From assembly GCF_900104335.1 (NCBI RefSeq), contig NZ_FMXT01000006.1, forward strand, positions 62,001 through 126,000: a stretch of DNA of 64,000 nucleotides, in the 5' to 3' direction. The notes under the pieces are model-generated. The model saw only the letters and a program-made list of their open reading frames with translations. It ran no database searches and was not told where the DNA came from. The position numbers were made by a program, and so were the translations under genes. Positions within the stretch are counted from its first letter, which is position 1. Each line of letters begins with the position of its first letter. The stretch comes from Pseudobutyrivibrio sp. YE44 (GTDB lineage: Bacteria > Bacillota > Clostridia > Lachnospirales > Lachnospiraceae). Shown piece by piece: positions 16,758 to 25,886 of the stretch.

Positions 16758-17936
16758 ATGAAAAAATTTTTCGCAGCTTTAATTAAAACTTTATTAGTAC
16801 TTGTGATTATAGGGGCCGTGGGCTGGTATGCTTTTGGCGCTGATGGACCATTTTCAGAACAGGGGCAACAACTCTTAGCCAAGATTAAAGGCACACAAGG
16901 TGTTGAAACTGAAGCACAGCTGGAAGAAACTTCTGATGACACTGCATTGATTGAAGAAAATAATCAAGAGGCTTCAGAAGTTGAACCTGAAATCACCGAC
17001 CAGAATATGACTACAAAAATCGTATTTACCGGTGATGTAGAGCTTAGTGAGTATGTTCAGTCAAATTACACCGCAAGCGGAGTTAATGGGGTTTGTGCCC
17101 CTGAAATCCAGCAGTTGATGCAAGATGCAACTTACACAATGATTAACAATGAGTTCTGTTTTTCAGAGCGTGGACAGCAGGCTCCTGACAAACAGTATAC
17201 CTTCAGAGTTAATCCTTCATATGTCAGCTTGCTAAATGACCTTGGTGTGGATATTGCTGGTCTTGCCAACAATCATGTGCTTGATTACGGAAAAGATGCA
17301 CTTACAGATACCTTCACCACTTTGTCTAATGCAGGTATTGATTACACCGGAGCAGGAAACAGTCTAGAGGATGCCAGCAAGCTTATTGTAAAGACTGATG
17401 CCAAGGGGCGCACCTTCGGATTCCTTGCAGCTAGCCATGTTATTCCTGTTGGAAGTTGGAACGTTCTTAACTCACAGCCTGGTGAGTTTTGTTTCTACGA
17501 TGAAACTGATTTATTAAACTCAATTACTGCAGCCAAGCAGCAAGTGGATTATTTATTTGTAATGGTTCACTGGGGCGTGGAGCACACCATAGAGCTTACT
17601 GACTATCAGCCAAACGATGCTCACAAGTTTATTGATGCAGGTGCAGATGCGGTCATCGGTATGCACAGCCACTGCCTACAGCCAATTGAAATGTACAATG
17701 GCAAGCCAATTTTCTACAGCCTTGGAAACTTCATATTCAATCAGACAATAAAATCTGGTGGTGGCGGAGCTGTGGAAATCACCTTCCAAGAAAATGATGA
17801 TGTGACCTATAGAATTATTCCTATTACAGCCAGTGGCGCATGCACCAGCATAGACCCAGCCGGCTACAGCTATATGGAGAGTATTTCTAATAATATTAAG
17901 ATTTACGACGACGGATTAATCACTGAAGTGCAGTGA
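16758..17936 (+). CDS. CapA-family (PGA_cap) metallophosphatase-like protein
   Basis: The 392-residue protein has an N-terminal membrane anchor (about 6-25) and an acidic linker. The CapA domain starts at KIVFTGDVELS. Its metal-site signatures include LANNHVLDYG, MVHWGVEH, GMHSHCLQPIE and YSLGNFIFNQ. CapA proteins take part in poly-gamma-glutamate export or cell-surface polymer metabolism and have a calcineurin-like fold. No capBC genes are nearby, so a general cell-envelope role is more likely. It is coupled to the DUF4250 gene. Confidence 0.9.
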   Translation: MKKFFAALIKTLLVLVIIGAVGWYAFGADGPFSEQGQQLLAKIKGTQGVETEAQLEETSDDTALIEENNQEASEVEPEITDQNMTTKIVFTGDVELSEYVQSNYTASGVNGVCAPEIQQLMQDATYTMINNEFCFSERGQQAPDKQYTFRVNPSYVSLLNDLGVDIAGLANNHVLDYGKDALTDTFTTLSNAGIDYTGAGNSLEDASKLIVKTDAKGRTFGFLAASHVIPVGSWNVLNSQPGEFCFYDETDLLNSITAAKQQVDYLFVMVHWGVEHTIELTDYQPNDAHKFIDAGADAVIGMHSHCLQPIEMYNGKPIFYSLGNFIFNQTIKSGGGGAVEITFQENDDVTYRIIPITASGACTSIDPAGYSYMESISNNIKIYDDGLITEVQ

Positions 17937-18088
17937 GTAATAATTGACAATAAATTAACAAAAATACAAAAAAGTACAAAATCAAAAACAATGCTCAAAA
18001 CCACTGTTTTTTCATAAAAAAGTAGTATCATAACTATTGGTTTTAGAAAACTAACAATCTTTTAAAGAAAGAAAAGAGGAAATAAATT

Positions 18089-19072
18089 ATGGCAGGATTT
18101 GGAGCATTAATTGACATCCTTAAAAAGGATCCTAAGAAAATCGTTTTTACAGAGGGTACAGACCCACGTATTATTGAGGCATCTAGCCGTCTTCTCGGTT
18201 CAGATTTCCTTCAGCCAATTCTTATTGGTAACGAGGCAGAGATTAAGGCAGCTGCAGAGGATGCTGGTTTTAACATCCGCGGTGCAGTTATCATCGATCC
18301 AGCAAACTATGATAGATTCGATGAGATGTGCGAGCTTTTCTGTGAGCTTAGAAAATCAAAGGGCGTTACAATGGAGCAGGCTAAGGCTACATGCTCAGCA
18401 GCAAACTACTTTGGTACAATGCTTGTAAAGATGGGCGTTGCAGATGCACTTCTTGGTGGTGCTACATACTCAACAGCTGATACAGTTCGTCCAGCACTTC
18501 AGGTTATTAAGACAAAGCCAGGCAACAGCATTGTTTCTTCATGCTTCATCATGGTTCGTAATCATGCAACAGGTGATCGTGAAGTTCTTGCTATGGGTGA
18601 TTGCGCTATTAATATTAAACCAAACGCTGAGGAGCTTGCTGAAATCGCAGGTGAGACAGCAGCTTGTGCTAAAATTTTTGGTATTGATCCAAAGATTGCT
18701 ATGCTTTCATACTCAACACTTGGCTCAGGTAAGGGCGAGGATGTTGATAAGATGAATCAGGCAACAAAGCTTGCTAAGGAAAGATATCCTGAGCTTGATA
18801 TCGATGGAGAGCTTCAGTTTGATGCAGCAGTTTCTCCACGTGTTGCTAAGACAAAGTGTCCAGACTCCCCAGTAGCTGGTCATGCAAACACATTCATCTT
18901 CCCAGATATTAATGCTGGTAACATCGGATACAAGATTGCACAGCGTCTTGGTGGATTTGATGCTTACGGCCCAATCCTTCTTGGACTTAATGCACCAATC
19001 AACGATCTTTCAAGAGGATGTAATGCACAGGAAGTTTATTCAATGGCAATTATTACAGCTGCTCTTGCATAA
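18089..19072 (+). CDS. pta: Phosphate acetyltransferase
   Basis: The enzyme exchanges acetyl-CoA and phosphate for acetyl-phosphate and CoA, the first step of acetate formation with ATP gain. The 327-residue length is that of the short, single-domain Pta. Family signatures include VFTEGTDPRIIEAS, ADALLGGATYSTADTVRPALQ and FPDINAGNIGYKIAQRLGG. AGAAAAGAGG precedes the ATG. It works downstream of pflB. The partner ackA is not adjacent; a transporter gene follows after a terminator. Confidence 0.96.
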   Translation: MAGFGALIDILKKDPKKIVFTEGTDPRIIEASSRLLGSDFLQPILIGNEAEIKAAAEDAGFNIRGAVIIDPANYDRFDEMCELFCELRKSKGVTMEQAKATCSAANYFGTMLVKMGVADALLGGATYSTADTVRPALQVIKTKPGNSIVSSCFIMVRNHATGDREVLAMGDCAINIKPNAEELAEIAGETAACAKIFGIDPKIAMLSYSTLGSGKGEDVDKMNQATKLAKERYPELDIDGELQFDAAVSPRVAKTKCPDSPVAGHANTFIFPDINAGNIGYKIAQRLGGFDAYGPILLGLNAPINDLSRGCNAQEVYSMAIITAALA

Positions 19073-19102
19073 TTGTAAATAATAAGATATAAAATATCTT
19101 GG

Positions 19103-19134
19103 CCCCTATCCGTTTGGGTAGGGGTTATTTTATT
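19103..19134 (+). terminator. Terminator after pta
   Basis: CCCCTATCC and GGGTAGGGG pair (one G-T) around GTTT, followed by a T-rich tail. Confidence 0.85.
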
Positions 19135-19157
19135 GAAATTAAGAGAGGATTTTAGTT

Positions 19158-20516
19158 TTGGAAGAAAAGAGAGGTAGCTTTGGATCCCGCTTGGGCTTCA
19201 TATTAGTTAGTGCAGGATGTGCAATTGGAATTGGAAACGTTTGGAAGTTTCCATACGTGACAGGAGAAAACGGAGGTGCAGTGTTTGTATTGTTTTACCT
19301 TTTGTTTTTGGTTGTTATGGGTCTTCCAGTTGTGACCATGGAGCTAGCAGTTGGTAGAGCTAGTGGGAAGACAATCCTTCAGGGATACAAAAAGCTTGAA
19401 AAGCCAGGCTCAAAATGGCATATCCACGGATGGTTTGCCATGGCAGGCTGTTATATATTGATGATGTATTACACAACTGTAGCAGGTTGGATGGTGAATT
19501 ATTTCTTTAAATTTGCTTCAGGTCAGTTTGAGGGCGTGAAGACTGATGCGGTAGGTGATGTTTTTGAAAAGATGTTAGCTAATCCTATAGAGATGGGATT
19601 ATTTATGGCAATCACAGTTATCTTAGGTTTCTGTGTACTTTCACTTGGTGTTGAAAAGGGCTTGGAGCGTGTAACTTCAGTGATGATGTTGGGGCTTTTA
19701 TTCTTGATTATTATTCTGGCTGTTCATTCTTTAACACTTCCAGGTGCAGCCAAAGGTGTAAGCTTCTACCTTCTTCCAGATTGGAAAAAAGCTACTGATG
19801 TAGGCCTATGGAAGGTGATTAGCTCAGCTATGAACCAGGCATTTTTCACCTTAAGTATTGGTATTGGTAGTCTTGAGATATTTGGTAGTTATATGTCAAA
19901 GGATCATGCTCTTACAGGTGAATCTATCAGAATTTGTGCGTTGGATACCTTTGTAGCATTGATTTCAGGACTAATTATTTTCCCTGCTTGTTTCAGCTAC
20001 AATGTTGAGCCATCTCAGGGACCTTCACTTATCTTCGTCACATTGCCTAGAATCTTTATTAACATGCAGTGGGGCAGATTATGGGGAACCATGTTTTTTG
20101 TTTTCATGACCTTCGCAAGCTTCTCAACTGTTACAGCGGTATTTGAGAATCTTATTGCAATTCTTTCGGATAACTGGGGATGGTCAAGAAAGAAATCAAT
20201 TATCGTAAATGCGATATTCATTCTTGTGGCAAGCTTACCTTGTGTGCTTGGTTATAATGTATGGAGCAACGTTCACCTTATTGGCGCAAGAGACGTGCTT
20301 GATTCAGAGGATTTTATTGTTAGTAATTTACTTCTTCCAATCGGTTCTCTTATTTTCCTTCTTTTCTGTGTTACAAAAGCAGGATGGGGATTTGATAAAT
20401 ATATGGAAGAAACAAACACTGGTGCAGGAATGAAAATGCCAGGAATATTCAAGAATTACTTTAGATTTGTTCTACCTGTTTTAATTATGATTATTATCCT
20501 TCAGGGGTTAATCTAG
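19158..20516 (+). CDS. Sodium-dependent NSS (SNF) family transporter
   Basis: The 452-residue membrane protein has the NSS signature in its first helix (AGCAIGIGNVWKFPYVTGENGG) and about 11 helices. NSS proteins import amino acids or related compounds with sodium; LeuT is the model. The shortened 11-helix type is common in bacteria. The start is TTG at 19158, with AGAGAGG about 9 bases upstream. The gene is 16 bp before recJ, so the two are probably cotranscribed, without evident functional link. Confidence 0.93.
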   Translation: MEEKRGSFGSRLGFILVSAGCAIGIGNVWKFPYVTGENGGAVFVLFYLLFLVVMGLPVVTMELAVGRASGKTILQGYKKLEKPGSKWHIHGWFAMAGCYILMMYYTTVAGWMVNYFFKFASGQFEGVKTDAVGDVFEKMLANPIEMGLFMAITVILGFCVLSLGVEKGLERVTSVMMLGLLFLIIILAVHSLTLPGAAKGVSFYLLPDWKKATDVGLWKVISSAMNQAFFTLSIGIGSLEIFGSYMSKDHALTGESIRICALDTFVALISGLIIFPACFSYNVEPSQGPSLIFVTLPRIFINMQWGRLWGTMFFVFMTFASFSTVTAVFENLIAILSDNWGWSRKKSIIVNAIFILVASLPCVLGYNVWSNVHLIGARDVLDSEDFIVSNLLLPIGSLIFLLFCVTKAGWGFDKYMEETNTGAGMKMPGIFKNYFRFVLPVLIMIIILQGLI

Positions 20517-20532
20517 ATTTTGGAGATTTTAA

Positions 20533-22299
20533 ATGAGTAAGTGGTTATTGCAAAGAAAAAGTGCAGATTATGCAGGTCTTAGCGCAAAGCTTGGGGTGGA
20601 TCCAGTTATAGTTCGCCTCATGGTTAATAGGGGACTAAATACCTATGAGGAGATGGAGGAATATCTTCATCCATCGCTTAATAGCTGTGGAGATCCACAT
20701 TTATTTGCAGATATGGATTTAGCCTGTGAGCTTCTCATGGAGGCCATTGATGAAGGGCAGAAGATTCGCGTGGTAGGTGATTACGACGTGGATGGAATAA
20801 TGTCTACCTACATTCTCACAAGCGCAATTAGAGAGGTTGGTGGTGATGTGGACTATGCTGTACCTCATCGAATGGTGGATGGCTACGGTATTAATCCTGA
20901 CATGGTGCAGCAGGCCTATGACGAGGGTGTGAGATTCATCATCACCTGTGATAATGGAATTGCTGCAGCGCCAGCTATTGATCTTGCAAAAGAGCTTGGT
21001 ATGACTTTTGTTGTTACTGACCATCATGAGGTTCCTTTTGAGGTTGCCGAAGACGGTGAGACCAAAATCCAGAAGCTTCCAAATGCAGATGCAGTTGTTG
21101 ATCCTAAACGTGATGATTGCCAATATCCTTTCAAGGGGATTTGTGGTGCCCAGGTGGCTTGGAAGCTGACAGAGGTTCTTTTTGAGTTCCTTGGCTTGGA
21201 AAAGGAACAGTCAGACGCATATCTTCAGTTTGCCAGCATTGCCACCGTATGCGATGTTATGGAACTGAAAGGTGAAAACAGGGCGACAGTTTATCACGGC
21301 ATCAAAGCCATAGAGCACACTGATAATATTGGTATCAATGCTCTTTTGGCGCGAAATGAGCTAAAAGGAAAGCCACTTAGCTGTTACCATCTTGGATTTA
21401 TTATTGGACCTTGTCTTAACGCCAGCGGTCGTCTTGATACTGCAGGTCGTGCTATTGAGCTTTTGATGGAGGAAGATCAGGCCAAGGCTCTTGCAATGGC
21501 AAACGAGCTTGTTGAGCTTAATGCTCAGAGAAAGAACATGACTCAAATTGGCATTGATAAGGCCAGAGATATGATTGAAAATAGCGATTTGATTAATGAC
21601 CGCGTTCTTGTAGTTTACATTCCAGAGCTTCATGAGTCTCTTGCTGGAATTGTAGCAGGAAGAATTCGCGAGGCATACTGTAAGCCTGTGCTTGTAATCA
21701 CAGATGCAGAAGAAGGTGCGAAGGGAAGTGGTCGTTCAATTCCTGCTTATAATATGTTTGAAGAACTTACTGGCGTGAAGGATGTGTTCACCAAATTTGG
21801 CGGTCATCCTATGGCAGCAGGCGTTTCTCTTCCTACTGAAAAGATTGATGAATTGCGTCAGCGCTTGAATGAGAGATGCACTCTAACTGAGGATGATATG
21901 CAGGAGGTTATAAAGATTGACTGTGACATGCCTCTTTCATATATCACTGAAGAATTGGTGGATAGCTTAGATATGCTGGCGCCTTTTGGAACAGGAAATA
22001 CAAAGCCATTGTTTGCCTTGAAGGATGTGGCGATTTTGAAAGCGGCCTACATCGGAAAAGAAGGCCAGTATTTAAGACTTACCGTTGGAACAGAAAACGG
22101 TGGCACAATGACTGCAATGTTGTTTAGAAATGTACCTGAATTCGAAAATCTTGTAGATGAAAAATATGGTGCTGGTACCTGGGATGACCTTTGTGCGGGT
22201 CACAATCCAGGCGTTAAAATGAGCATCATCTACGAACCATCAATAAATGAATTCCGTGGCAACCGTAGCATACAAATTATGCTAGAAAACTTTAGGTAA
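20533..22299 (+). CDS. recJ: Single-stranded-DNA-specific exonuclease RecJ
   Basis: RecJ degrades single-stranded DNA 5' to 3' in recombination and mismatch repair. The 588-residue protein has the DHH-family motifs VGDYDVDGIMSTYIL, ITCDNGIAA and VTDHHEVP in the N-terminal half. The DHHA1 part follows (KGSGRSIPAYNMFE, KFGGHPMAAGVSL), then a C-terminal OB-like region. Length matches the E. coli enzyme. A structured repeat begins 6 bp after its stop codon. Confidence 0.95.
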   Translation: MSKWLLQRKSADYAGLSAKLGVDPVIVRLMVNRGLNTYEEMEEYLHPSLNSCGDPHLFADMDLACELLMEAIDEGQKIRVVGDYDVDGIMSTYILTSAIREVGGDVDYAVPHRMVDGYGINPDMVQQAYDEGVRFIITCDNGIAAAPAIDLAKELGMTFVVTDHHEVPFEVAEDGETKIQKLPNADAVVDPKRDDCQYPFKGICGAQVAWKLTEVLFEFLGLEKEQSDAYLQFASIATVCDVMELKGENRATVYHGIKAIEHTDNIGINALLARNELKGKPLSCYHLGFIIGPCLNASGRLDTAGRAIELLMEEDQAKALAMANELVELNAQRKNMTQIGIDKARDMIENSDLINDRVLVVYIPELHESLAGIVAGRIREAYCKPVLVITDAEEGAKGSGRSIPAYNMFEELTGVKDVFTKFGGHPMAAGVSLPTEKIDELRQRLNERCTLTEDDMQEVIKIDCDMPLSYITEELVDSLDMLAPFGTGNTKPLFALKDVAILKAAYIGKEGQYLRLTVGTENGGTMTAMLFRNVPEFENLVDEKYGAGTWDDLCAGHNPGVKMSIIYEPSINEFRGNRSIQIMLENFR

Positions 22300-22304
22300 T
22301 AAAT

Positions 22305-22398
22305 GAGCCGGTAGGCATCAAGCTCTTATATCTCTTAAGTGAAGCTTTCTATAGCTGAGCGGAGAGATATAAGGCTTGTAGCTGTAACCGGCGGATTA
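22305..22398 (+). repeat. Structured repeat R, copy 2
   Basis: It starts GAGCCGGTAG and ends TAACCGGCGGATTA. The outer arms are GCCGGT / ACCGGC, the inner arms CAAGC / GCTTG, the middle stem CTTATATCTCT / AGAGATATAAG, and the tip GAAGCTTTC..AGCTGA. It lies between convergent genes. Its final TTA is the stop codon, read on the minus strand, of the membrane protein gene at 22396-22791. Confidence 0.88.
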
Positions 22399-22791
22399 GC
22401 GGTCTTTTATTAGGTGGATTATTCCAATTATGATTCCCCTTATCAATGCAAAGATGAGGAACATCAGCATAAATCCCCATATACCAAAGACTATGTCCTT
22501 GAAATCCATCACACCTGAGTGTGATACCTTCTGCCCAATTTCTATTGCAAAGGTTATCAAAAGTACAAGTGTGAATACATAAATCCATGTGATGACAAGC
22601 ACATGGTCTGTCTTGGCAAGGAGGGTGAATAGTGGATGAATCAGAAATACCATAATCATTCCTATTGCTCCAATTACAATAAAGTGAAGTTCCTTGTCGG
22701 TGAAATATGTTTCATATGCATCATTCAATGACAAAATATATGTATGTGCCCGTGCAATTATGTTTAAAATGCCATATAAAAATGTGTTCAT
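22396..22791 (-). CDS. Small membrane protein, possibly VanZ-like
   Basis: The 131-residue protein has three to four hydrophobic helices. The segment FAIEIGQKVSHSGVMDFKDIVFGIWGF resembles the E-x-x-Q...D-x-x-D...G pattern of VanZ-like proteins, but this is a weak match. The function is unknown. Its stop codon falls inside structured repeat R copy 2. It is divergent from the phosphofructokinase gene. Confidence 0.65.
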   Translation of the reverse strand: MNTFLYGILNIIARAHTYILSLNDAYETYFTDKELHFIVIGAIGMIMVFLIHPLFTLLAKTDHVLVITWIYVFTLVLLITFAIEIGQKVSHSGVMDFKDIVFGIWGFMLMFLIFALIRGIIIGIIHLIKDR

Positions 22792-22828
22792 AAAATGTCT
22801 CCTCTGTGTTAAAATTGTGAATAGATGT

Positions 22829-22847
22829 AAACAAGATAGGCTTGTTT
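22829..22847. promoter_or_regulatory. Inverted repeat upstream of phosphofructokinase gene
   Basis: AAACAAG and CTTGTTT flank ATAGG, and a TATAAC follows at once. The position suits an operator overlapping the promoter of the phosphofructokinase gene. This is inferred from position only. Confidence 0.3.
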
Positions 22848-22884
22848 TATAACGAATTTCTTCTTAAGGGAGGTACGAATTAAA

Positions 22885-24096
22885 ATGGGTAACGTATTAG
22901 TAGCGCAATCTGGTGGCCCAACAGTGGCAATCAATGCTAGTCTTGCAGGTGTTATCGAGGGCACCTTAGGTTCTAGATATGATAAGATTTACGGTTCTAT
23001 TAATGGCATTCTTGGAATTAAGAATGACAATGTACTTGACCTAACTGCCGTTGTGGCAAACGATCCTCGTTTTTTAAAACGTCTTAAAACAACTCCTGCT
23101 ATGTATCTTGGCTCATGCCGTTTCAAACTTCCTAGTGTCGACTCAAATGATCCTATCTATGATAACTTATTCGAACAATTTAAAAAATACCAAATCGAAG
23201 CATTTTTCTATATCGGTGGAAATGATTCCATGGATACAGTTGATAAGCTTTCTGCATACGCAGCAAAGATTGGTTCTGATATTAGATTCGTAGGCGTTCC
23301 AAAGACAGTAGATAATGATTTGTGCATTACAGATCATACTCCAGGATTTGGTTCTGCAGCTAAATATATTGCGACTTCTACAATGGAAGTTATCTTTGAT
23401 GCTCAGATTTATGACAATCCTAGCGTTACAATCATCGAGGTTATGGGAAGAGATGCAGGCTGGCTTACAGCGGCTACAGCTCTTGCAAAGAACGAGTGCT
23501 GTGATGGCCCAGACCTTATCTACTTACCAGAGGTTCCTTTTGATAAGGAAAAGTTCATCAGCGATTTGAAAGCACTTCTTGATGAAAAGACAAATGTTGT
23601 TGTTGCTGTTTCTGAGGGAATCAGAGATGCAGCAGGTGAATATATTTCAGCATCTACAGGCACTCTTGACAACTTTGGTCATGCACAGCTTTCTGGTGCA
23701 GGCAAAACTTTGGAATATCTTGTAAAAGAAAAGCTTGGCGTAAAGGTTCGTTCTATCGAGGTGAATGTTCTTCAACGAGCAGCAGCTCATATGTCCAGCC
23801 TTACAGATATCAATGAGTCAGAGGCTATTGGTAAAAAAGCTGTGGATATTGCTGAAGAGGGTGTTACAGGTGCCATGGTTACAATGGAACGAATCAGCAA
23901 CGCTCCATACGAAATCAGATTTGATTATGCAAAGATTCATGACATAGCTAATGAGGCTAAGGAGGTTCCAAAGGATTGGATTAATCCTGAGCACAATGGT
24001 GTTACCTCTGATATGGTTAAATACCTTCAGCCACTTGTTATTGGATTGCCAGATGTTGAATATAAGGATGGTCTTCCAGTATATGTTTCTCGTTAA
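22885..24096 (+). CDS. 6-phosphofructokinase, probably pyrophosphate-dependent
   Basis: This glycolytic enzyme phosphorylates fructose 6-phosphate. The 403-residue length and the motifs GGNDSMDT and PKTVDNDL point to the PPi-using branch, where G-G-x-D-S and P-K-T-[IV]-D-N-D replace the GGDGS and PGTIDND of ATP-dependent enzymes. MGNVLVAQSGGPTVAINASLAG is the N-terminal phosphate-binding loop. Donor choice is a motif-based inference. The start is supported by AAGGGAGG. A terminator follows. Confidence 0.9.
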   Translation: MGNVLVAQSGGPTVAINASLAGVIEGTLGSRYDKIYGSINGILGIKNDNVLDLTAVVANDPRFLKRLKTTPAMYLGSCRFKLPSVDSNDPIYDNLFEQFKKYQIEAFFYIGGNDSMDTVDKLSAYAAKIGSDIRFVGVPKTVDNDLCITDHTPGFGSAAKYIATSTMEVIFDAQIYDNPSVTIIEVMGRDAGWLTAATALAKNECCDGPDLIYLPEVPFDKEKFISDLKALLDEKTNVVVAVSEGIRDAAGEYISASTGTLDNFGHAQLSGAGKTLEYLVKEKLGVKVRSIEVNVLQRAAAHMSSLTDINESEAIGKKAVDIAEEGVTGAMVTMERISNAPYEIRFDYAKIHDIANEAKEVPKDWINPEHNGVTSDMVKYLQPLVIGLPDVEYKDGLPVYVSR

Positions 24097-24130
24097 TGGG
24101 ATGATTGTAATTTTATAAAGAAACAGATTT

Positions 24131-24161
24131 AAAAGAGGCAAAGGAGATTTGCCTCTTTTAT
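24131..24161 (+). terminator. Terminator after phosphofructokinase gene
   Basis: AAAAGAGGCAAA and TTTGCCTCTTTT form a 12-bp perfect stem around GGAGA. Tail bases are TTTTA within the stem end. Confidence 0.85.
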
Positions 24162-24192
24162 CAAATGTAAAAATTCTAGAAAGGGCAGCATT

Positions 24193-25149
24193 ATGGGAAT
24201 TAAAGAAATAAAGCTAAGTGAAATTGGCGATTTTAAAATTGGGCAGGCAGAAAATAAGGAAGCTGCAACAGGTGTAACTGTTATTGTGGCTCCACAGGGA
24301 GCGCCTGTAGGTCTTGATATTCGTGGTGGTGGCCCAGCAAGTAGAGAATCTGGCCTTATGGACCCACTGGCAGCAGCTGAGATTGTCCATGGGGTGGTTC
24401 TTGGTGGCGGCTCTGCCTTTGGTCTTGATGCAGCAGGTGGTGTCATGAAATATCTTTCAGAACATGGCATTGGTTTTCCAGTAGGGGATGTGGTTGTTCC
24501 ACTGGTATGTCAATCAGATATCTTTGATCTTGGAATTGGTCGCAGTGATGTATATCCTGATAAGGAAATGGGGTATCAGGCTGCCAAAAATGCCTTTGAG
24601 ATAGGAGATTTTGGAAATTACAAGGATGGAGATTTCGGCTGTGGCTGTGGAGCTACTGTTGGAAAAATCCTTGGAATGGAACGATGCACCAAAACCGGCG
24701 TAGGCTCTTATGCTGTTCAGTTAGGTGAATTAAAGGTTGGAGCAATTGTTTGCACTAATGCAATTGGGGATATATACGATTATGAAACTGGAAAGAGGAT
24801 TGCAGGGATAATGTCCGAGGACGGAAAGAGCATGAATGATTTATCCTGCGAGGATATTCTTCTTTCAATGGCAGAGAGTCCAGCTGCAACTCAGAATGAT
24901 ACAAAGCCTGTAACAAATACAACAATTGGTATTGTTATCACCAACGCTAGCTTCAACAAGACTCAGCTGTGCAAGCTGGCGGGCATGACTCACGATGGAT
25001 ATGCGAGATGTATTCGACCAATTCATACATCCATGGATGGAGATAGCATCTACGCAATGTCTGTTGGACAAGTGGAATCAACCTTGGATATTGTTGGAAC
25101 ATTAGCTAATCAGGTTATGTGCGAAGCAATTCGTAGAACAGTAAAATAA
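24193..25149 (+). CDS. P1 family (DmpA/NylC-type) peptidase
   Basis: The 318-residue protein belongs to the self-processing N-terminal nucleophile hydrolases of family P1. The expected cleavage site and nucleophile are in TNTTIG (Asn242/Thr243). The N-terminal half carries VIVAPQGAPVGLDIRGGGPA and the Gly-rich HGVVLGGGSAFGLDAAGGV. Family members act on beta-peptides, D-amino-acid amides or 6-aminohexanoate oligomers; the natural substrate here is unknown. It should mature into two chains by cleavage before Thr243. AGAAAGGG precedes the start. Confidence 0.9.
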   Translation: MGIKEIKLSEIGDFKIGQAENKEAATGVTVIVAPQGAPVGLDIRGGGPASRESGLMDPLAAAEIVHGVVLGGGSAFGLDAAGGVMKYLSEHGIGFPVGDVVVPLVCQSDIFDLGIGRSDVYPDKEMGYQAAKNAFEIGDFGNYKDGDFGCGCGATVGKILGMERCTKTGVGSYAVQLGELKVGAIVCTNAIGDIYDYETGKRIAGIMSEDGKSMNDLSCEDILLSMAESPAATQNDTKPVTNTTIGIVITNASFNKTQLCKLAGMTHDGYARCIRPIHTSMDGDSIYAMSVGQVESTLDIVGTLANQVMCEAIRRTVK

Positions 25150-25160
25150 GGTATAAAAAG

Positions 25161-25193
25161 GGCTTCCTGGAAAGTGATTCAGGAAGCCTTGTT
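25161..25193. terminator. Terminator between convergent genes
   Basis: GGCTTCCTG (25161-25169) and CAGGAAGCC (25180-25188) form a stem with a T-rich tail on the plus strand and an A-rich 5' flank. It probably serves the P1 peptidase gene and perhaps the minus-strand module too. Confidence 0.8.
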
Positions 25194-25201
25194 TATTAGG
25201 A

Positions 25202-25486
25202 TTAGATAACATTTAAAGATAATCGATTGTAATCGTGTTCTTCCAATAGGGATAATACTCTGCGAGCGTGAGAGTATTGAGTTCTGTTAATGGAAAAAAC
25301 GTATATTATGTCAGCACCATTATAGTTGTGTCTCAAGAATAATGGAACTCTGTGATAAGTCTTTGAAAATGGAACTGACTGCTCCAGTAGAAGACTTGTG
25401 GTTCGTCTAGATACGATTCGATTTGTTGTTTTGCATAAAACTATATCTTTACCGACATTTTTTGATAACTTTGGTTTCTTTCTCAT
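25202..25486 (-). CDS. Unknown basic protein paired with an HTH gene
   Basis: The 94-residue protein is rich in Arg, Lys and Ser at the N-terminus (KTTNRIVSRRTTSLLLEQS). It has a compact C-terminal half (VPLFLRHNYNGADIIYVFSINRTQYSHARRVLSLLEEHDYNRL). I recognise no named family. It lies 12 bp behind a small HTH gene, with AGAAGG before its ATG overlapping that gene's stop. The pair looks like a toxin-antitoxin or autoregulated two-gene module, but no toxin motif was found. Confidence 0.7.
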   Translation of the reverse strand: MRKKPKLSKNVGKDIVLCKTTNRIVSRRTTSLLLEQSVPFSKTYHRVPLFLRHNYNGADIIYVFSINRTQYSHARRVLSLLEEHDYNRLSLNVI

Positions 25487-25498
25487 TTCTATAACCTT

Positions 25499-25744
25499 CT
25501 AATTTATGTGAATATCCACCCTTTTACCCATAGATTCAGCAACCTTAACCAAGAAATCCAAGGATGGATTATATTTCCCGCTCTCCATCCGGGAGATGTT
25601 GGATTTTTTGGTGCCCACAAGATCTGCAAGAGATTCTTGAGTCAAATTTAACTGATGACGGGTGTCACGAAGCTCTTTGGCAATGGAATGTCGTGCCGCT
25701 AAAGCCTGGGGCGTGACAACTCCATTTTCGTATCGATTCTTCAT
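25499..25744 (-). CDS. XRE-family HTH regulator
   Basis: This 81-residue DNA-binding protein starts MKNRYENGVVTPQAL; the ATG has GAGGTGG upstream. A longer open frame extends upstream but has no support. The helix-turn-helix is LTQESLADLVGTKKSNISRMESGKYNPSLDFLVKVAESMGK, typical of HigA/XRE proteins. An 18-bp perfect palindrome lies 22 bases before the start, as expected for self-repression. The unknown basic protein follows in the same transcript. Confidence 0.88.
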   Translation of the reverse strand: MKNRYENGVVTPQALAARHSIAKELRDTRHQLNLTQESLADLVGTKKSNISRMESGKYNPSLDFLVKVAESMGKRVDIHIN

Positions 25745-25766
25745 GCCTACCACCTCATGCTTATAA

Positions 25767-25784
25767 GTTATCATATATGATAAC
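25767..25784. promoter_or_regulatory. 18-bp palindromic operator of the HTH module
   Basis: GTTATCATATATGATAAC is a perfect palindrome. It sits just upstream of the HTH gene and overlaps the likely -10 region. It is the probable binding site of that regulator (inference). It may also affect the divergent GH5 gene, 100 bp away. Confidence 0.6.
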
Positions 25785-25886
25785 AGAAAGCAAGGAGTTT
25801 CACAATATCCACATACTAATTCTTTCAAAAAAAGAGGGAATGTACTAAAATAGTAGCTAAAAGGAAAATGACATAAGGGGGACACT

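Noticed and set aside
17944-17970. TTGACA upstream of pta as its promoter
   Set aside because: The best -10 (TACAAA) is at spacing 15 and poor; another AT-rich stretch closer to the gene is equally possible, so no call was made.
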